The translations under genes and the position numbers were made by a program. The notes beneath the pieces were generated by a model. The model did no database searches. It was not told the DNA's origin and saw only the letters and a list, made by a program, of their open reading frames with translations. This document shows, piece by piece, positions 1 through 11,747 of a stretch of 64,000 nucleotides of DNA; the stretch's first letter is position 1, and the number at the start of each line of letters is the position of its first letter. This DNA is from Plumapathes pennacea (lineage: Eukaryota > Cnidaria > Anthozoa > Antipatharia > Myriopathidae), in contig OZ038473.1 in the NCBI GenBank assembly GCA_964036295.1, positions 14,230,001 to 14,294,000 of the forward strand. Reading direction: 5' to 3'.

Positions 1-501
1 CACTCTGAAGGACGACTTTCCGCATTATTAAAGTGGACTGCTGATTGCGGTGAATATGTAAATTTGTGACGTTTCCTGATATGCGGAAAACTTATGTTAG
101 ATTGGGTTGTTTTTGCCAATATCTAAAAGAAATACATTTGTAATTTACCGATAACCGATCTTTGGGCGAGAGAAACGTCATTTGCGTGAAATGGAGCAAT
201 TTCGCTGACGTATAGGATAAACGCTTACAGAACCCCAAAAAGAAAGTCGATACTTTAAAAGATCAGCATTCAGACTAACCACGGCCAAAAGAAGTACCGA
301 CGCATGGTAAAAGCTTGCTTTATTTTAGCCACATATCATGACAAACTAACTAGATGACGTTTTCTTACCTACTAATGCCTACAATTGACCCAAGTATGAG
401 CGATTTCGGTTTCTTAAGTTTAGTCGCCGATTGTCACATTTGTTCGATTTTTACAGGCATCCGCTCTTAAACTTTTCTATAGATAACTGATGAAAACTTC
501 A

Positions 502-668
502 CCGTTAACTAACGGTGCAACATTCACTCTTTACATAGTTACGCATTAAAAACATTGCCGTTAAATAACGGCGAAATATTCACTCTGTCTAGTGGTGGAC
601 GAAAAACTTTGCTCTTAATTAACGGCGAAATATCCATTCTGTACATAGTGATGGACAAAAAACTTTGC
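502..668. repeat. Three-copy tandem repeat, unit about 56 bp
   Basis: Three imperfect copies of a block containing TAACGGCGAAATAT, then a CATTCTGTACATAG-like stretch, then AAAACTTTGC follow each other directly downstream of the methyltransferase stop codon (the gene is on the minus strand). The last unit touches the 3' end of the coding region. Confidence 0.8.
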
Positions 669-676
669 AACGTTTT

Positions 677-1420
677 TCATTTCTTCCCAAATATCTGAAT
701 CATAGGAATGTCGCACACGACTTTACTGTCTTCCATTGGGGCAACAAAGTTGTCCAGTCGCTCTTGGTCGATGGATGCAACGTTTTTCAGTCCAGGTGTT
801 GATCCTTTGAGCCATTTGCAAAAGTGGAGCAAGCTGTCGTAATATGTCTTCGACGTGTAATGACGAATTTTCGTGGTGTTAAATCCGGCATTCTGAAAAT
901 ATTGCTGGAGGGCTGGCGTCGGTTCGAAGGAGAGTACCAGTTGATCGTTGAATTCAGGAAAAAGTTCGTGATGAACTTTTTTAATTAACGGCGGATATTC
1001 TGGATTGAACTGAAAGGCGATTCGGCCACCGGGTCTAAGGCTCCGATAAGCGACATTCAAAGCTTCTTTATTCAAAACCCAGTGGAACACATAATTGGAG
1101 AAGATCAGATCGTACTTCTCCAGCTCCATGTCTGGGAACTTTACACAACTTCCCTCTGCGAAAGTCAGATTGTCCACTTGGTGGTAGGTGGCCTGGGCGA
1201 GTTTGATTCTTGAAGCGTCAGGATCTACACCGGTTACCGTTCCACTTGGGCCGACAATCTTGGCAAGATATGCAGTGAGACCGCCCGTTCCACAACCGAG
1301 ATCTAGTACTTTATCTCCAGGCTTGGGCGATATCTCTTGTATAAACCTCTTTCCGTCTCTCTCTTGTACGTTTGCAACGTCTTTGTACAAACGTGCTGCA
1401 GCATCTTTGGAGCTCTCCAT
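677..1420 (-). CDS. Class I SAM-dependent methyltransferase, intronless
   Basis: Single-exon reading frame of 247 residues with no sign of introns. Residues about 30-140 form a Rossmann methyltransferase domain: motif I VLDLGCGTGGLTAYLA at about residue 38, the acidic ribose-binding end of strand 2 in GVDPDASRIKLAQ, then YDLIFSNYVFHWV (motif IV region) and LRPGGRIAF (motif VI region). This is the Methyltransf_11/25 fold seen in trans-aconitate and juvenile-hormone-acid methyltransferase-like proteins. The acceptor substrate cannot be read from the sequence and small-molecule O-methylation is only a guess. There is no signal peptide or membrane segment, so it is probably cytosolic. The gene lies wholly within DNA that is missing from the neighbouring repeat copy, so its presence may vary between haplotypes or paralogous loci. 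Confidence 0.85.
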   Translation of the reverse strand: MESSKDAAARLYKDVANVQERDGKRFIQEISPKPGDKVLDLGCGTGGLTAYLAKIVGPSGTVTGVDPDASRIKLAQATYHQVDNLTFAEGSCVKFPDMELEKYDLIFSNYVFHWVLNKEALNVAYRSLRPGGRIAFQFNPEYPPLIKKVHHELFPEFNDQLVLSFEPTPALQQYFQNAGFNTTKIRHYTSKTYYDSLLHFCKWLKGSTPGLKNVASIDQERLDNFVAPMEDSKVVCDIPMIQIFGKK

Positions 1421-2214
1421 GATATTTTGGGCGTTTAGTGATCTTGAACTTCGCTAGTCTGAGTCTCAGTCACAGTTTTTCGAGTTTTATGCCCTTTTGA
1501 CGAGCGGTGACAACCTGTCAAATGCTATCCAATGGGCTTCTTGCACGAGAACTGGCACGACCTTCAAACGAGGCTGTCATTTCCTCTGCAAACGCCTTGG
1601 TGCTCATAAAAGCAATTGTATCACGATCAACCATAACATAAATTATCATGTATATATTTATTTCAACTACCAGTACTCAGAATAACATTTGTTCATTTGA
1701 TCAATAGATTCTTATGTGCTCACACTGAATTATTCCCTGATTTTCTTCAAACGAACAGTGTTTATGAGAGATTATATAAGTGACATAGCTGACATGCAGT
1801 TTTGATATCCATTTTACTTTAATTTCCAAATGTACTTTGTGATATAGATATTGAGGTTAAAGTGACCCATCAAGTATTTCCTCCCGCGCGTGATTGGTGG
1901 AATCGTGACACGTGACCGAATGACGGCCGCTCATGAGCGGACGTTATCAGCGAATAACCTCCGCTTGGCAAACTATCGCTGTTTATTGACAATATCACTA
2001 ATTTTTCCCCTGTTAAATCGAATTCTATCATTTTGTTGGTGAATGATAGCTGCAACGTCACTTAAAGTTAATAAAATTGCATTAAAGCCAAAAAAGTTAT
2101 GATCCAAAAATTGTCATGGACGAGTGTGCCTGATGAAGTTGTGGGGTCACCCTAAGTATCGGTTTATTACTACATAACTGCAATTAAACAATAATGTTCT
2201 GTTCAGCTACAAAT

Positions 2215-2986
2215 CACTCTGAAGGACGACATTTCGCATTATTAAAGTGGACTGCTGATTGCGGTAAATATGTAAATTTGTGACGTTTGCTTATATGCGG
2301 AAAACTTATGTTAGATTGGGTTGTTTTTGCCAATATCTAAAAGAAATACATTTGTAATTTACCGATAACGGATCTTTGGGCGAGAGAAACGTCATTTGCG
2401 TGAAATGGAGCCATTTTGCTAACGTATAGGATAAACGGTTACAGAACGTGTCAGTCACAGTTTTTCGAGTTTTGCCCCTATTTGACGAGCGGTAACAACC
2501 TGTAAAATGCTATCCATTGGGCTTCTTGCACGAGAACTGGCACGACCTTCAAACGAGGCTGTCATCTCCTCTGTAAACGCCTTGGTGCTCATAAAAGCAA
2601 TTGTATCACGATCAACTATAACATAAATTATCATGTATTTATTTATTTCAACTACCAGTACTCAGAATAACATTTGTTCATGATCAATAGATTCTTATGT
2701 GCTCACACTCAATTATTCCCTGATTTTCTTCAAACGAACAGAGTTTATGAGAGATAATATGTCACATAGCTGACATGCAGTTTTGATATTCATTTTACTT
2801 TAATTTCCAAATGTACTTCGTGATATAAATATAGAGATTTATGATCCATCAAGTATTTCCTCCCGCGCGTGATTAGTGGAATCGTGATACGTGACGGAAT
2901 AACGTCCGCTCACCAGCGGACGTCATCAACCGAGGTCATCATCTAATAACTCCGCCTGGCGAACTGTCATTGTTTATTGACAGTAT
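2215..2986. repeat. Tandem duplication, copy 2 (lacks the methyltransferase segment)
   Basis: Matches 1-233 joined directly to 1466-1995; the junction is at about 2447-2451. No trace of methyltransferase sequence remains at the junction. Confidence 0.88.
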
Positions 2987-3145
2987 TCAAATACAGTTTT
3001 ATATATTAATCACAAAAAAACCATTACGAGATGACTACCGATGAGGACATCAATTCATTTGTCGAAAAAGCCGTTCTAAAAGCACCAAAGAGCTTCACAG
3101 TCCTTGCGCCATTATTTGCGCTGCGAGAGGAAATAGTTGAAGGAT

Positions 3146-3345
3146 AATAAAGACAATAAACTACTTTTGCTTCGGAAATATGCACGGATAATTGTCCTTG
3201 TACATCTGTTCCTTGAAGCTCACAGTTGCCCTCAAGCTTCGCTCTTTTGCAACTGTTCGCTTCTCGGAATAGATAATATCCTCGGACAATTATCCGTGCA
3301 TATTTCCTCTCCAAAAGTAGCTTATTGTTTATATATCACATGCGA
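3146..3345. mobile_element. Foldback (large imperfect palindrome) element
   Basis: The outer arms contain CTACTTTTG, then GGAAATATGCACGGATAATT at about 3162-3200, and the reverse complement of these at about 3284-3321. The symmetry extends outward through AATAA-type ends and inward through a diverged TGTTCC...CAGTTGC arm. Both strands therefore translate to similar pseudo-peptides. There is no coding capacity, so this is a non-autonomous foldback or MITE-like element. Confidence 0.8.
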
Positions 3346-3720
3346 TGTTTTATTGATCACTACGTTCCATAAAGCGGTTATCGGATGACTGTCGAAATAA
3401 ATCGAGTATAATTGCTTTATTTTAACTATTGCTGCGCTGATTGGTCCAAAGAAGTTGGCAGCATTCTCGCGGCTAATCAGAAACCAAAGTGTAAAACCCG
3501 ACTGCGATCTTATCACGTAGCGATGGCGTTTCCTTCGCACTACTGATTGGCTTCTTCCTCAAAATGACTGAATTAATCGCGCAAATTGCTTCGGTAGCTG
3601 GTTTGAGGGACGTTTTCTTTGTATCATGTGATGTTGGTAGTCACTTTGGTTTTAGTTTTGGTGTAACGAAAGTCATCCGAAAGCTTCACATTACCTATTT
3701 TCCGGATGTTATTGTGAGTT

Positions 3721-6199
3721 TTATCGACTAAAACCGTGGAGTTCCAAAGATCGTTCAACAGAGACGGAATTTCTCCTCAGATGCTGCTTGAACTTAGGAT
3801 GTCTGAGAGCGTAGATCACTGGGTTGAGAATTGAGTTGATGCTCAGACATATAACAGGGAGCGCAAAGAGAACAAAAAATACCCAGTGGACACTTGTAAG
3901 TGAGAGAGTTTGCCACTTGGGGAATGCGTCAAAAAATACATTTTGCCACAAATCATCTTGAAATACACCAAACGCTACCGGGATAGTAAATATGATGAAG
4001 TTTGTGAGGACCAAAAGCGCTATTTTCTTAGCTATGCGGGCCTCTCTCTTTACTCCCAGCGAGGCTCCGGATCGTTTGGCCGCAACGAAGATTGGAATAT
4101 AAAAAAGAAGACTTGCTAACTGAACGATAATCATGAAGATTTGTGTACCAGCAGCTGCCCCCATTCTTGGCTTGATCTCTCCATCTTTAGTTGTAATTTG
4201 GTCGGACGGAAAGGGTGTTGCTCCTGTCAGAGAAATGTAGGTCATGTTGCCGACATTAAAGACTGGCAAAATAGCAAAGATAGCAGAGAATGACCACGAA
4301 AAAACTAAGAAAAGTAAAACACATTTTTTGCCGACCCTAATGTGGGGTTTCATGACATAAACGATTTTAAGAAATTTCTCAAAAGTCAAAATGAAGCCAC
4401 CACAAACTTGTGAGGACACTGCGCATGTCAGGATTGTTCCCATGGCATTTCTGAAATTGAGATTTTTTTCGCCGTCAGAACTTTGAAAACTTCCATCCAA
4501 TTCATCGTACAAGAAATCTATAAGGATTCTTGGATAGTTAAATCTTGCATAGATCACGCCGAACAAACCCACAAGGACATCACACACCGCTATGTTACAT
4601 ATCAAAAGGATTGCCAAGTTGTTTCTGAGTTGTCTGTGAAACGCGATAAATGAAATTACTGCGACATTTAACAGTATTGCCACGGGACCTGTAGCGTATA
4701 GACAGAACATGGCCCCTAGAGCGATGTCATATTGTGCTCGAATAGCAGGGAGTTGAAACTGATGAATGAAACAATCCTGAGAACAGAAACAAGTTGGCCA
4801 AAAACCAACTTTGATAAAATCGAAAGCTTGGCCGTATTTGATTTCTTCATGCCAGGACCATCCGGCTGGTGAACTAAAGCGCTCATAAGTCGGACAAGAA
4901 GATTTCGAATTAAGAACGCTTCTGTTAAGTTCTGATTTTACCAACGAGCATTCCTTGCAATTTACGTTCCAGTCGACACCTCGTACAATGTTCAGTTTCT
5001 GCAGGTGTATCAAGTGCTCACTGGGTAGCCACTCCTTGTTGCCGGTCACATCAAGGTCGTTCAACAATTTGACCTCGTTCTTGTAGTCCACAGTCCACTT
5101 ACGGAGATTGTTGAAGGACAAATTTCTGAGAGATAAACAACAACAACAAAAAAATTTATTGATAAGCCACATGCTAGTATTAAGTAACGCATGTGTGGAA
5201 GCCCGGATTTAGGGAACTCTTGTTATTACACCAAATGCCAGTTTCTAGCTTTCAGAAATTCATGATTGTTGACTTACAGGTGTTGAAGGTTTTGCAGGGC
5301 GTTGAAAGATCCTGGTTTAATTTCGGCGATATTATTTGCAGCGAGATTTCTGTGGATTCGAGAAAAGTGACATCACTAAATGATCAGGAACAGATATATT
5401 TGCCTCACATGGTCTGGCCTTGCTAGCGAGAAAATAAATAATGGAAGAATGAAATGAAATAGAGAGCGAGAGAGATGTTTGCTTTAGTAATGTGATCCTC
5501 TCACATATCTCGACATAGATCAATCCTTAACATTGAGATTGTTGGTCACAAATAGAAGAAGAAGAAGAAGAAGAAGAAGGAGTGGTCCCAAACATTTACA
5601 ATTTCTAATTGATAAAAACGGAAAGAGAAAGTCATGCTTATATAATATGCTTATATGTATGGAGATGATAGATGAAATCAGAATTCAGGCGCACCCGGAA
5701 GATCTTAGGGACTAATATGAATTATAGTATCCTTATAATATTATCTGGATGTAGGAATGCATCAATTAAAATAGTGTAGAATGAGTCTACTCACAAGATT
5801 TTCAAGTCCTTGCAGAACGAAAACAGTTCGTTCGGCACTCGGTTGAGGTTGTTGTTAGACAAATCCCTGTAATAGAACAACCTTCGTATAATTTTCGTAA
5901 TAGAGCAGTTTTCTCAGTAATAACACAATTTCCTTGAAAGTATATATTAGGCATGTTATTCATAATGAGGTTACACGTGGTACATAAACTTACAGTGAGG
6001 AAGCATTTTCTAAGTGGCCCAAGAATTCTTCTGCGGAACAGTTGAGTTGTAGAGGATAGAACACGTTGCATTTGGTGTAAAAGCCTTCGTGAGGAAGTTT
6101 GGACGTGAAACATTGCAGAGAACAGGGAGCATCTTGTCTTCCCGCACTCTTACTCGGTAGAGTTAGCATACAAATCAGTAGTACAGTTAGCAGGAACAT
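3721..6199 (-). CDS. Leucine-rich-repeat G protein-coupled receptor (LGR-like), copy A
   Basis: Four exons: 5994-6199, 5795-5866, 5278-5349 and 3721-5125, all joined by phase-2 introns and summing to 584 codons plus stop. Exon 1 encodes a signal peptide and a Cys-rich LRRNT-like cap with four cysteines. Exons 2 and 3 are exactly 72 bp, one 24-residue LRR each (DLSNNNLNRVP and NLAANNIAEIKPGSF). Exon 4 adds a last LRR, a Cys-rich juxtamembrane stretch and a class A 7TM domain from about residue 250. TM3 ends in FEKF in place of DRY/ERW and TM7 has NPVIY. The architecture is that of glycoprotein-hormone/relaxin-type LGRs, but with only about three LRRs the ectodomain is short. It should act at the plasma membrane; ligand and G protein are unknown. 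A tandem paralogue lies at 9350-11747. Confidence 0.88.
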
Positions 6200-9100
6200 G
6201 GAGACCTTGAATTATCTGAAGATAAAGTTCAAACGGTTGATAAAGGGCTTGAAACTGTTGGGGCAATACTTCTTCGGTAACATTTGATTGATAAATTAGC
6301 GATTCCGTTGCAACTTTCTGTTGATTTTTCGTAAACAGTTTTAACAGCCTATTAACTTCGTAGCGTCTAAATTTGCAAAAGCTGGCTTCAGCCTACTTGG
6401 GGAATATTTTTTGACAAAGACATGTAGTCGCCTAAATTCTTTTTCTATAATAGATTGAGAATACTCGTTCGAAAAAGATCATGGCGCACAAACTAAGAAA
6501 AACACTTATAGTTCTAGCATTTTCTAAGTTACCTGGTTCGAGTTTAGCTGCACTGACCGACTCGGTATAATAACTGCACCTAAACACCTGTAGCTGTTTA
6601 AACAATACTTTAGAAGAGGCATTCAATTTCAAATCTTATCTCGACAGCACGTAATTAAAATAGAACAAAGCCCAAAATGTTTTCTGGCAGTCCATGACAT
6701 CTGCACAAGAAAAACCCAGAAGCACTGCGACACAAAGCAACGCCATAGATTATGAGCTTTCAATTCATTCCCTGCATTTGAAAATTTGATGATCCACTGA
6801 CTGTAACGCACAAATTGTACAAAGTTTAACTTTAAGGCAGCAACAGTAGAATGAAGAGGGTCCAATTTCCAAAACGAAGACCAGTCTTACAGCTTACTAA
6901 AGTTTGTTGGAGGTTTTTTTTTTTTTTTCACTATATCTGCTAAATATGCGGGAGTTTTATGTAACTCATGGGATACTCGCTAAAGCAAAGACGTTATAGG
7001 GTAGATACTTGCCTCTTCCAATTCAGCCAACCGAGCGGAAATGTTAACAGCTTTTCTGCTCTCACGAAATACGATTGTTTGCACAGAGAGCGGTATAACG
7101 GGTTTGACCGGTTTTTCGCTTGACAGAAAATCGTTGGTGTCACTGAATTTAATCATAATGAGCTATTTCAATCGCTTTAGTAGTCAGTTCCTTGTATTTT
7201 GATTTGCCAAAGAGAAAAGTCAATTTTCTTTTGACTTCCTGTTGACTGATGACACCTGCAGTCGAAAAAGTAATTATACCCACAATTTAGTGGGTTGGGG
7301 AAAATCCAAAAAAATTAAGAAAAACATAACATTCGGGACTTTAAGTAGCAATTCCCCAATAAAAGTACAGGATCAGTGTTTTGTTCATATGTATCACGAG
7401 AGCATTACAAATTGGCCGAATTCTTTACGAAAGGTTTGTTTTAATTGAAGTGCAATCGTGTACCCAAGGTCGGTTTGATTATTCAGTCGACAAAAGATAA
7501 CTGACATTTTTCGTTGGACTCAGGTCATCTCTATCGATTCCCACCAAAAAGCGCTTCCGAATGCTTTGAAATATCTAAATGTTTAGAAAAATAACAGGGA
7601 CCATTAGTTGAAACCCAAGGACCAAAAGCAATTTATAATTTGCTTGACTATATACAGTAAATAGATCAGTCAAATTGGACCTTTTAAATTCCGAATTGAC
7701 TGTTGGAACTGATCATTTCCTGCTGTAATTACGAAACCAGTCAAGTTTCCTTCGAAGCACTCAAATACCGTCAAGAAAAAAATAAAAAAAATAAAAAAAG
7801 AAGACCGTCATAATTTATATTGTAGAAACAGCACCCTCTTTGCCATCTGCTTTCGTATTTTTCAATTGGTTGCTGGATTTTCTGATTGGTAATAACTGTC
7901 ATAGCATTACCCGCAGCTTTAAATCCCTACATTTTTTTTTCGGGGTCTAAGGTGGAACGTGCAAATATAATATAGCGATAATACAACGCGTATAAGAAAA
8001 TACATATTAACGAAAGAATATGTATGATCTACAACGAACGAAGAGAGCAAACATGCCAAATAGATGTTCGATTATTTGGTTTGATAAAATTGCTGTTGTT
8101 ATTTTCAGTTCTCCACTGCTAGAATTTACAGTAGTGATCAGAATATTGGAAAAACCTGCTTGGGAAATACTTTAGTCCCTAAAGACAGTGCATACTGGAG
8201 TTGTTTGTTTTGAGAATTTTCATCTTTATTCTGTCTTATATAATGATTTCCTGCGAGGGACGTTTGAGCTAATGGCAATTTAAATCTCGTTTAGTCTTGC
8301 AACAAAAATGTTTTTAGCCCAAGTCTGCTCTTTGTGGTTGACTAAGAAAGTAGTGATCAACTTTAATTTTCTCCTTCAGTTTCTCACAGATTAATATATT
8401 ATACAGTATGGAGAAATTGGCTTTTCATACCTTGCTGAGATGAAAGCTGATTAAACTATCCAGCAATTCTCACTACATTACTTATACAGTTTCTTCTTTA
8501 AAGGTTGGGAGAATCTGTATTTTGAGCTTGGGAATGTAAGTAAAATTCAGTTGAATGGACCAAAGACAAGGACAACATGGACTTTGGACTACTTCAGGTG
8601 AGAAGTTACACTTATTTCAAGTTGCACTCTCTTGTGTTGCTTGTTACATAACAGTCTGCTCTTAAGATATTGCTTCTTTATTTCCACCACCGGTTATAAA
8701 GATAATTAAATCAAATACAGTAACTACATAAGCATTTTATTAAACATAGTTAATGGAACAACGCTTGATAACGGCAACTACTAGCAATTATGTGAGTTGC
8801 TTCATGTTATCTTTACGCTCTTTTTACATTGTGTTGTTCATTGATATTAGGGACTCAGTATATTCAGTTCTAATCGAACTCACTTTCAATTGGCTCTTAA
8901 CTATGTACTGATGACATTTCGAGCGTTAGCTCTTTCATTAGAGCAATGAATTTATTTCTTACCCTGTTCTGCTACATGCTATATATATATATTTATTTAG
9001 TATATATCACACAAGTGAATAGTGCTTTTCGCGCGCTCTGATTGGCTCCTCAATCTCGGAATATCAAGTACTATTCACCTCCCGGCGGCTTCCGGTAAAA

Positions 9101-9349
9101 CAAAATGGCGCGCGAACCAAATTTTTGCCCACTTTCGTCGGAAATAAAATAGCTATTTGGGAGTTGGCTATTAAACTTGTGTGTTTGTTGCACTGGGCTT
9201 TTGCTTACACGGCTGTAATATTTTCATTCTTCTTGATGTCTGGGACCCATGTGATACCTGTATTTTTCATTAACAGTTAGTGTGCTTCTAAAAATTGCTT
9301 CGATTTACTGATTATTCGCGTGTTGTCAAAGTCAAAACAGCAAATCGGT
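6200..9349. other. Intergenic between the two LRR-GPCR genes
   Basis: Contains the upstream region of receptor copy A (a block at about 7020-7190 resembles one at the same relative place upstream of copy B), A/T tracts, and an inverted copy of the TTAA-associated repeat at 8345-8536. A stretch at 9005-9115 (CGCGCTCTGATTGGCTCC) resembles dispersed repeat sequence. No convincing exon was seen. Confidence 0.5.
8345..8536 (-). mobile_element. TTAA-associated inverted-repeat MITE (family 1), minus copy
   Basis: Reverse complement of the family found at 28511-28698. The internal marker TGAGAATTG and the terminal CCCAAGCTCAAAATACAG are readable on the minus strand. The outermost terminal bases have decayed. 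Confidence 0.75.
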
Positions 9350-11747
9350 TTAAGACGGCTCTACAGATGTAGAATTTGTCCTTAGATGTTGTTTGATTTT
9401 GGGATGTCTGAGAGCGTAGATCAATGGGTTTAAAATGGAGTTTACACTGAAACATAAAGCGGGGAGCGCATAAAGAACAAAAAATACCCAACGGATACTT
9501 GTAAGCGAGAGAGTTTGCCACTTGGGGAAGGCGTCAAAAAATACGTTAAGCCACAAATCATCTTGAAATACACCAAACGCTACGGGGATGGTAAATATGA
9601 TGAAGTTTGTGAGGACCAAAAGCGCTATTTTCTTAGCTATGCGAGCCTCCCTCTTTATTCCCAGAGAGGCTCCGGATCGTTTGGCCGCAACGAAGATTGG
9701 AATATAAAAAAGAAGACTTGCTAACTGAACAATAATCATGAAGATTTGTGTACCAGCAGCTGCCCCCATTCGTAGCTTGATCTCTCCATCTTTAGTTGTA
9801 ATTTGGTCGGACGGAAAGGGTGTTGCTCCTGTCAGAGAAATGTAGGTCATGTTGCCGACATTAAAGACTGGCAAAATAGCAAAGATAGCAGAGAATGACC
9901 ACGAAAAAACTAAGAAAAGTAAAACACATTTTTTCCCGATCCTTATGTGGGGTTTCATACCGAAAACAATTTTAAGAAATTTCTCAAAAGTCGAAATGAA
10001 GCCACCACAAACTTGTGAGGACACTGCGCATGTCAGGATTGTTCCCATGGCATTTCTGAAATTAAGATTTTTTTTGCCGTCAGAACTTTGAAAACTTCCA
10101 TCCATTTCATCGTACAAGAAATCTATAAGGATTCTTGGATAGTTAAATCTTGCATAGATCACGCTGAACAAACCCACAAGGACATCACATACAGCTATGT
10201 TACATATCAAAAAGATCGCCAAGTTGTTTCTAAGTTGTCTGTGAAACACGATAAATGAAATCACTGCGACATTTAACAGTATTGCCACGGGACCTGTAGC
10301 GTAAAGAAAAAACATGGCCCCCAGAACGATATCACCTTGTGCTTGTACAAGAGGGAGTTGAAACTGATGAATAAAACAATCCTGAGAACAGAAACAAGTT
10401 GGCCAAAAACCAACTTTGATAAAACCCAAGGCTTTTCCATATTTGATCCTGTCATGCCACGACCATCCGGCTGGTGAACCAAACAACTCGTAACGCGGAC
10501 AAGAAGTGTTAAGATTTGAATTAAGAATGGTTTTGTAAGTTTCTGTTTCCACCAACCGACACTGCTTACAATATTTGGTCCAAGCGACGCCGAGGACAAA
10601 CTTGAGGTTCTTTAAGTTTGTCAAGTGCTCACTGGGTAACCACTCCTTGTTACCCGTCACATCAAGGTTGTTTAAGAGCTTTAGTTCGTTCTCATAGTCC
10701 ACAGTCCATTCACGGAGATTGTTATAAGAAAGGTTTCTGAGAAAGAACAAAAAAGAGCAAAACATAAGAAGATTGAGAATCATTCCAGTGAATCCTTAGG
10801 TCAAACTGTTGCAGCTTTTCACGTGTAGACGACTCGTTTCGACTTCTGAAGAAATCGACTATTAGTTGGCGCGCCCTGGGTGGGACTCGGGGAGGACGGT
10901 GTCTCGGGTCCCCGGGATAACTTTTTTTTATATAAACAGGACCTAACTCTCAAATATTTTGTTGACTTACAAGGAGTAAAGGTTTTTCAGGTCCTTGAAA
11001 GCCCCAGATTCGATTTCTGTGATATTGTTTGCAGCGAGATTTCTGTGGATTTAAGGGAAAATGATATCACTACAAGTACAATGAACAAGGACAGATCTTC
11101 TTGTCGCGCTGATCCGGGAAATTAGAAAAAAAAAAAACAAAACAAACAAACAAACAAAACAAAAACAAAAAAAGAAACAAAAAAAATAAAACAAAAACAA
11201 AACAAAAACAAAAACAAAAGCAAACAAACAAAAACATGGGCATCACATTTGAAAGAAAAACTATCATGCGGAGTTCTCAATCTTCGGTTTTGTTGAATGG
11301 AGAAGCGATTGTCTCATTTGCTAGTATTTCGTGTAGGTGTATGCTGGCACAGATAAGAAAAAAAAAAAACAGTGACTCTACTCACAGAAATGTCAGGTTC
11401 TTGCACAAAGGAAATATCCAAGTTGGCACTCGAGTCAGGTTATTGTGAGATAAGTCCCTGAAACAGAATAAATGTTTTTTTTTTACTAACATTTTATATA
11501 GAAAGAAACCTAAATTGAGCCAGGAGAAGATGTATCCTTACAATATCGATGTATTTTCCAACTTGTGCGAGAATTCTTCTGTGGAGCAGTTGAGTTTTGG
11601 AGGATGGAACACCTTGCATTTGGTGTAAATATATCCTTGAGGAAGCTTGAATGCAAAACAATTCAGAGAACAGCGAGCATCTTGTTTCTCTGTGTTTACA
11701 CTCGGGAGAGGTAGCAGACAAACCAGCAGTAGAGTAACCGGGAACAT
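9350..11747 (-). CDS. Leucine-rich-repeat G protein-coupled receptor (LGR-like), copy B
   Basis: Four exons: 11542-11747, 11386-11457, 10971-11042 and 9350-10736, the same lengths for the first three exons and the same phase-2 junctions as copy A; 578 codons plus stop. Exon 1 carries the signal peptide and Cys-rich cap. Exons 2 and 3 each encode one LRR (DLSHNNLTRVP and NLAANNITEIESGAF). Exon 4 encodes the last LRR, juxtamembrane cysteines and the 7TM domain (NPLIY in TM7, FEKF after TM3). By eye the 7TM part is about 92% identical to copy A (roughly 26 differences in about 345 residues), while exon 1 is only about 58% identical (40 of 69). All splice sites look intact, so the gene is probably functional. 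Confidence 0.88.
11127..11235. repeat. A-rich simple repeat (AAAAC-type)
   Basis: Poly-A interrupted by single C and G residues, in the first-to-second LRR exon intron of receptor copy B. No coding content. Confidence 0.85.

Larger units (their letters stand above)
1..1995. repeat. Tandem duplication, copy 1 (split by the methyltransferase segment)
   Basis: Bases 1-233 match 2215-2447 almost exactly (offset 2214), and 1466-1995 match 2451-2986 with scattered substitutions and small indels. In copy 1 the two halves are separated by about 1.23 kb (234-1465) that holds the whole methyltransferase gene; in copy 2 they abut. I saw no poly-A or clear target-site duplication at the junctions, so loss from copy 2 is somewhat likelier than insertion into copy 1. 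Confidence 0.9.
1421..3720. other. Intergenic, mostly repeats
   Basis: This gap holds the rest of duplication copy 1, about 220 bp of spacer, duplication copy 2 and a foldback element near 3146-3345. No credible coding exon was seen; the small reading frames on both strands at 3024-3388 are the two strands of the same palindrome. The methyltransferase promoter must lie within 1421-1900. Confidence 0.6.

Noticed and set aside
1188..1457. 89-codon plus-strand frame
   Set aside because: Antisense shadow of the methyltransferase gene.
3024..3388. Two overlapping opposite-strand frames with similar peptides
   Set aside because: Their similarity is explained by the palindrome; there is no coding support.
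8575..8602. Possible start exon ATGGACTTTGGACTACTTCA before GTGAGA
   Set aside because: The donor looks good, but no downstream plus-strand exon could be joined to it.
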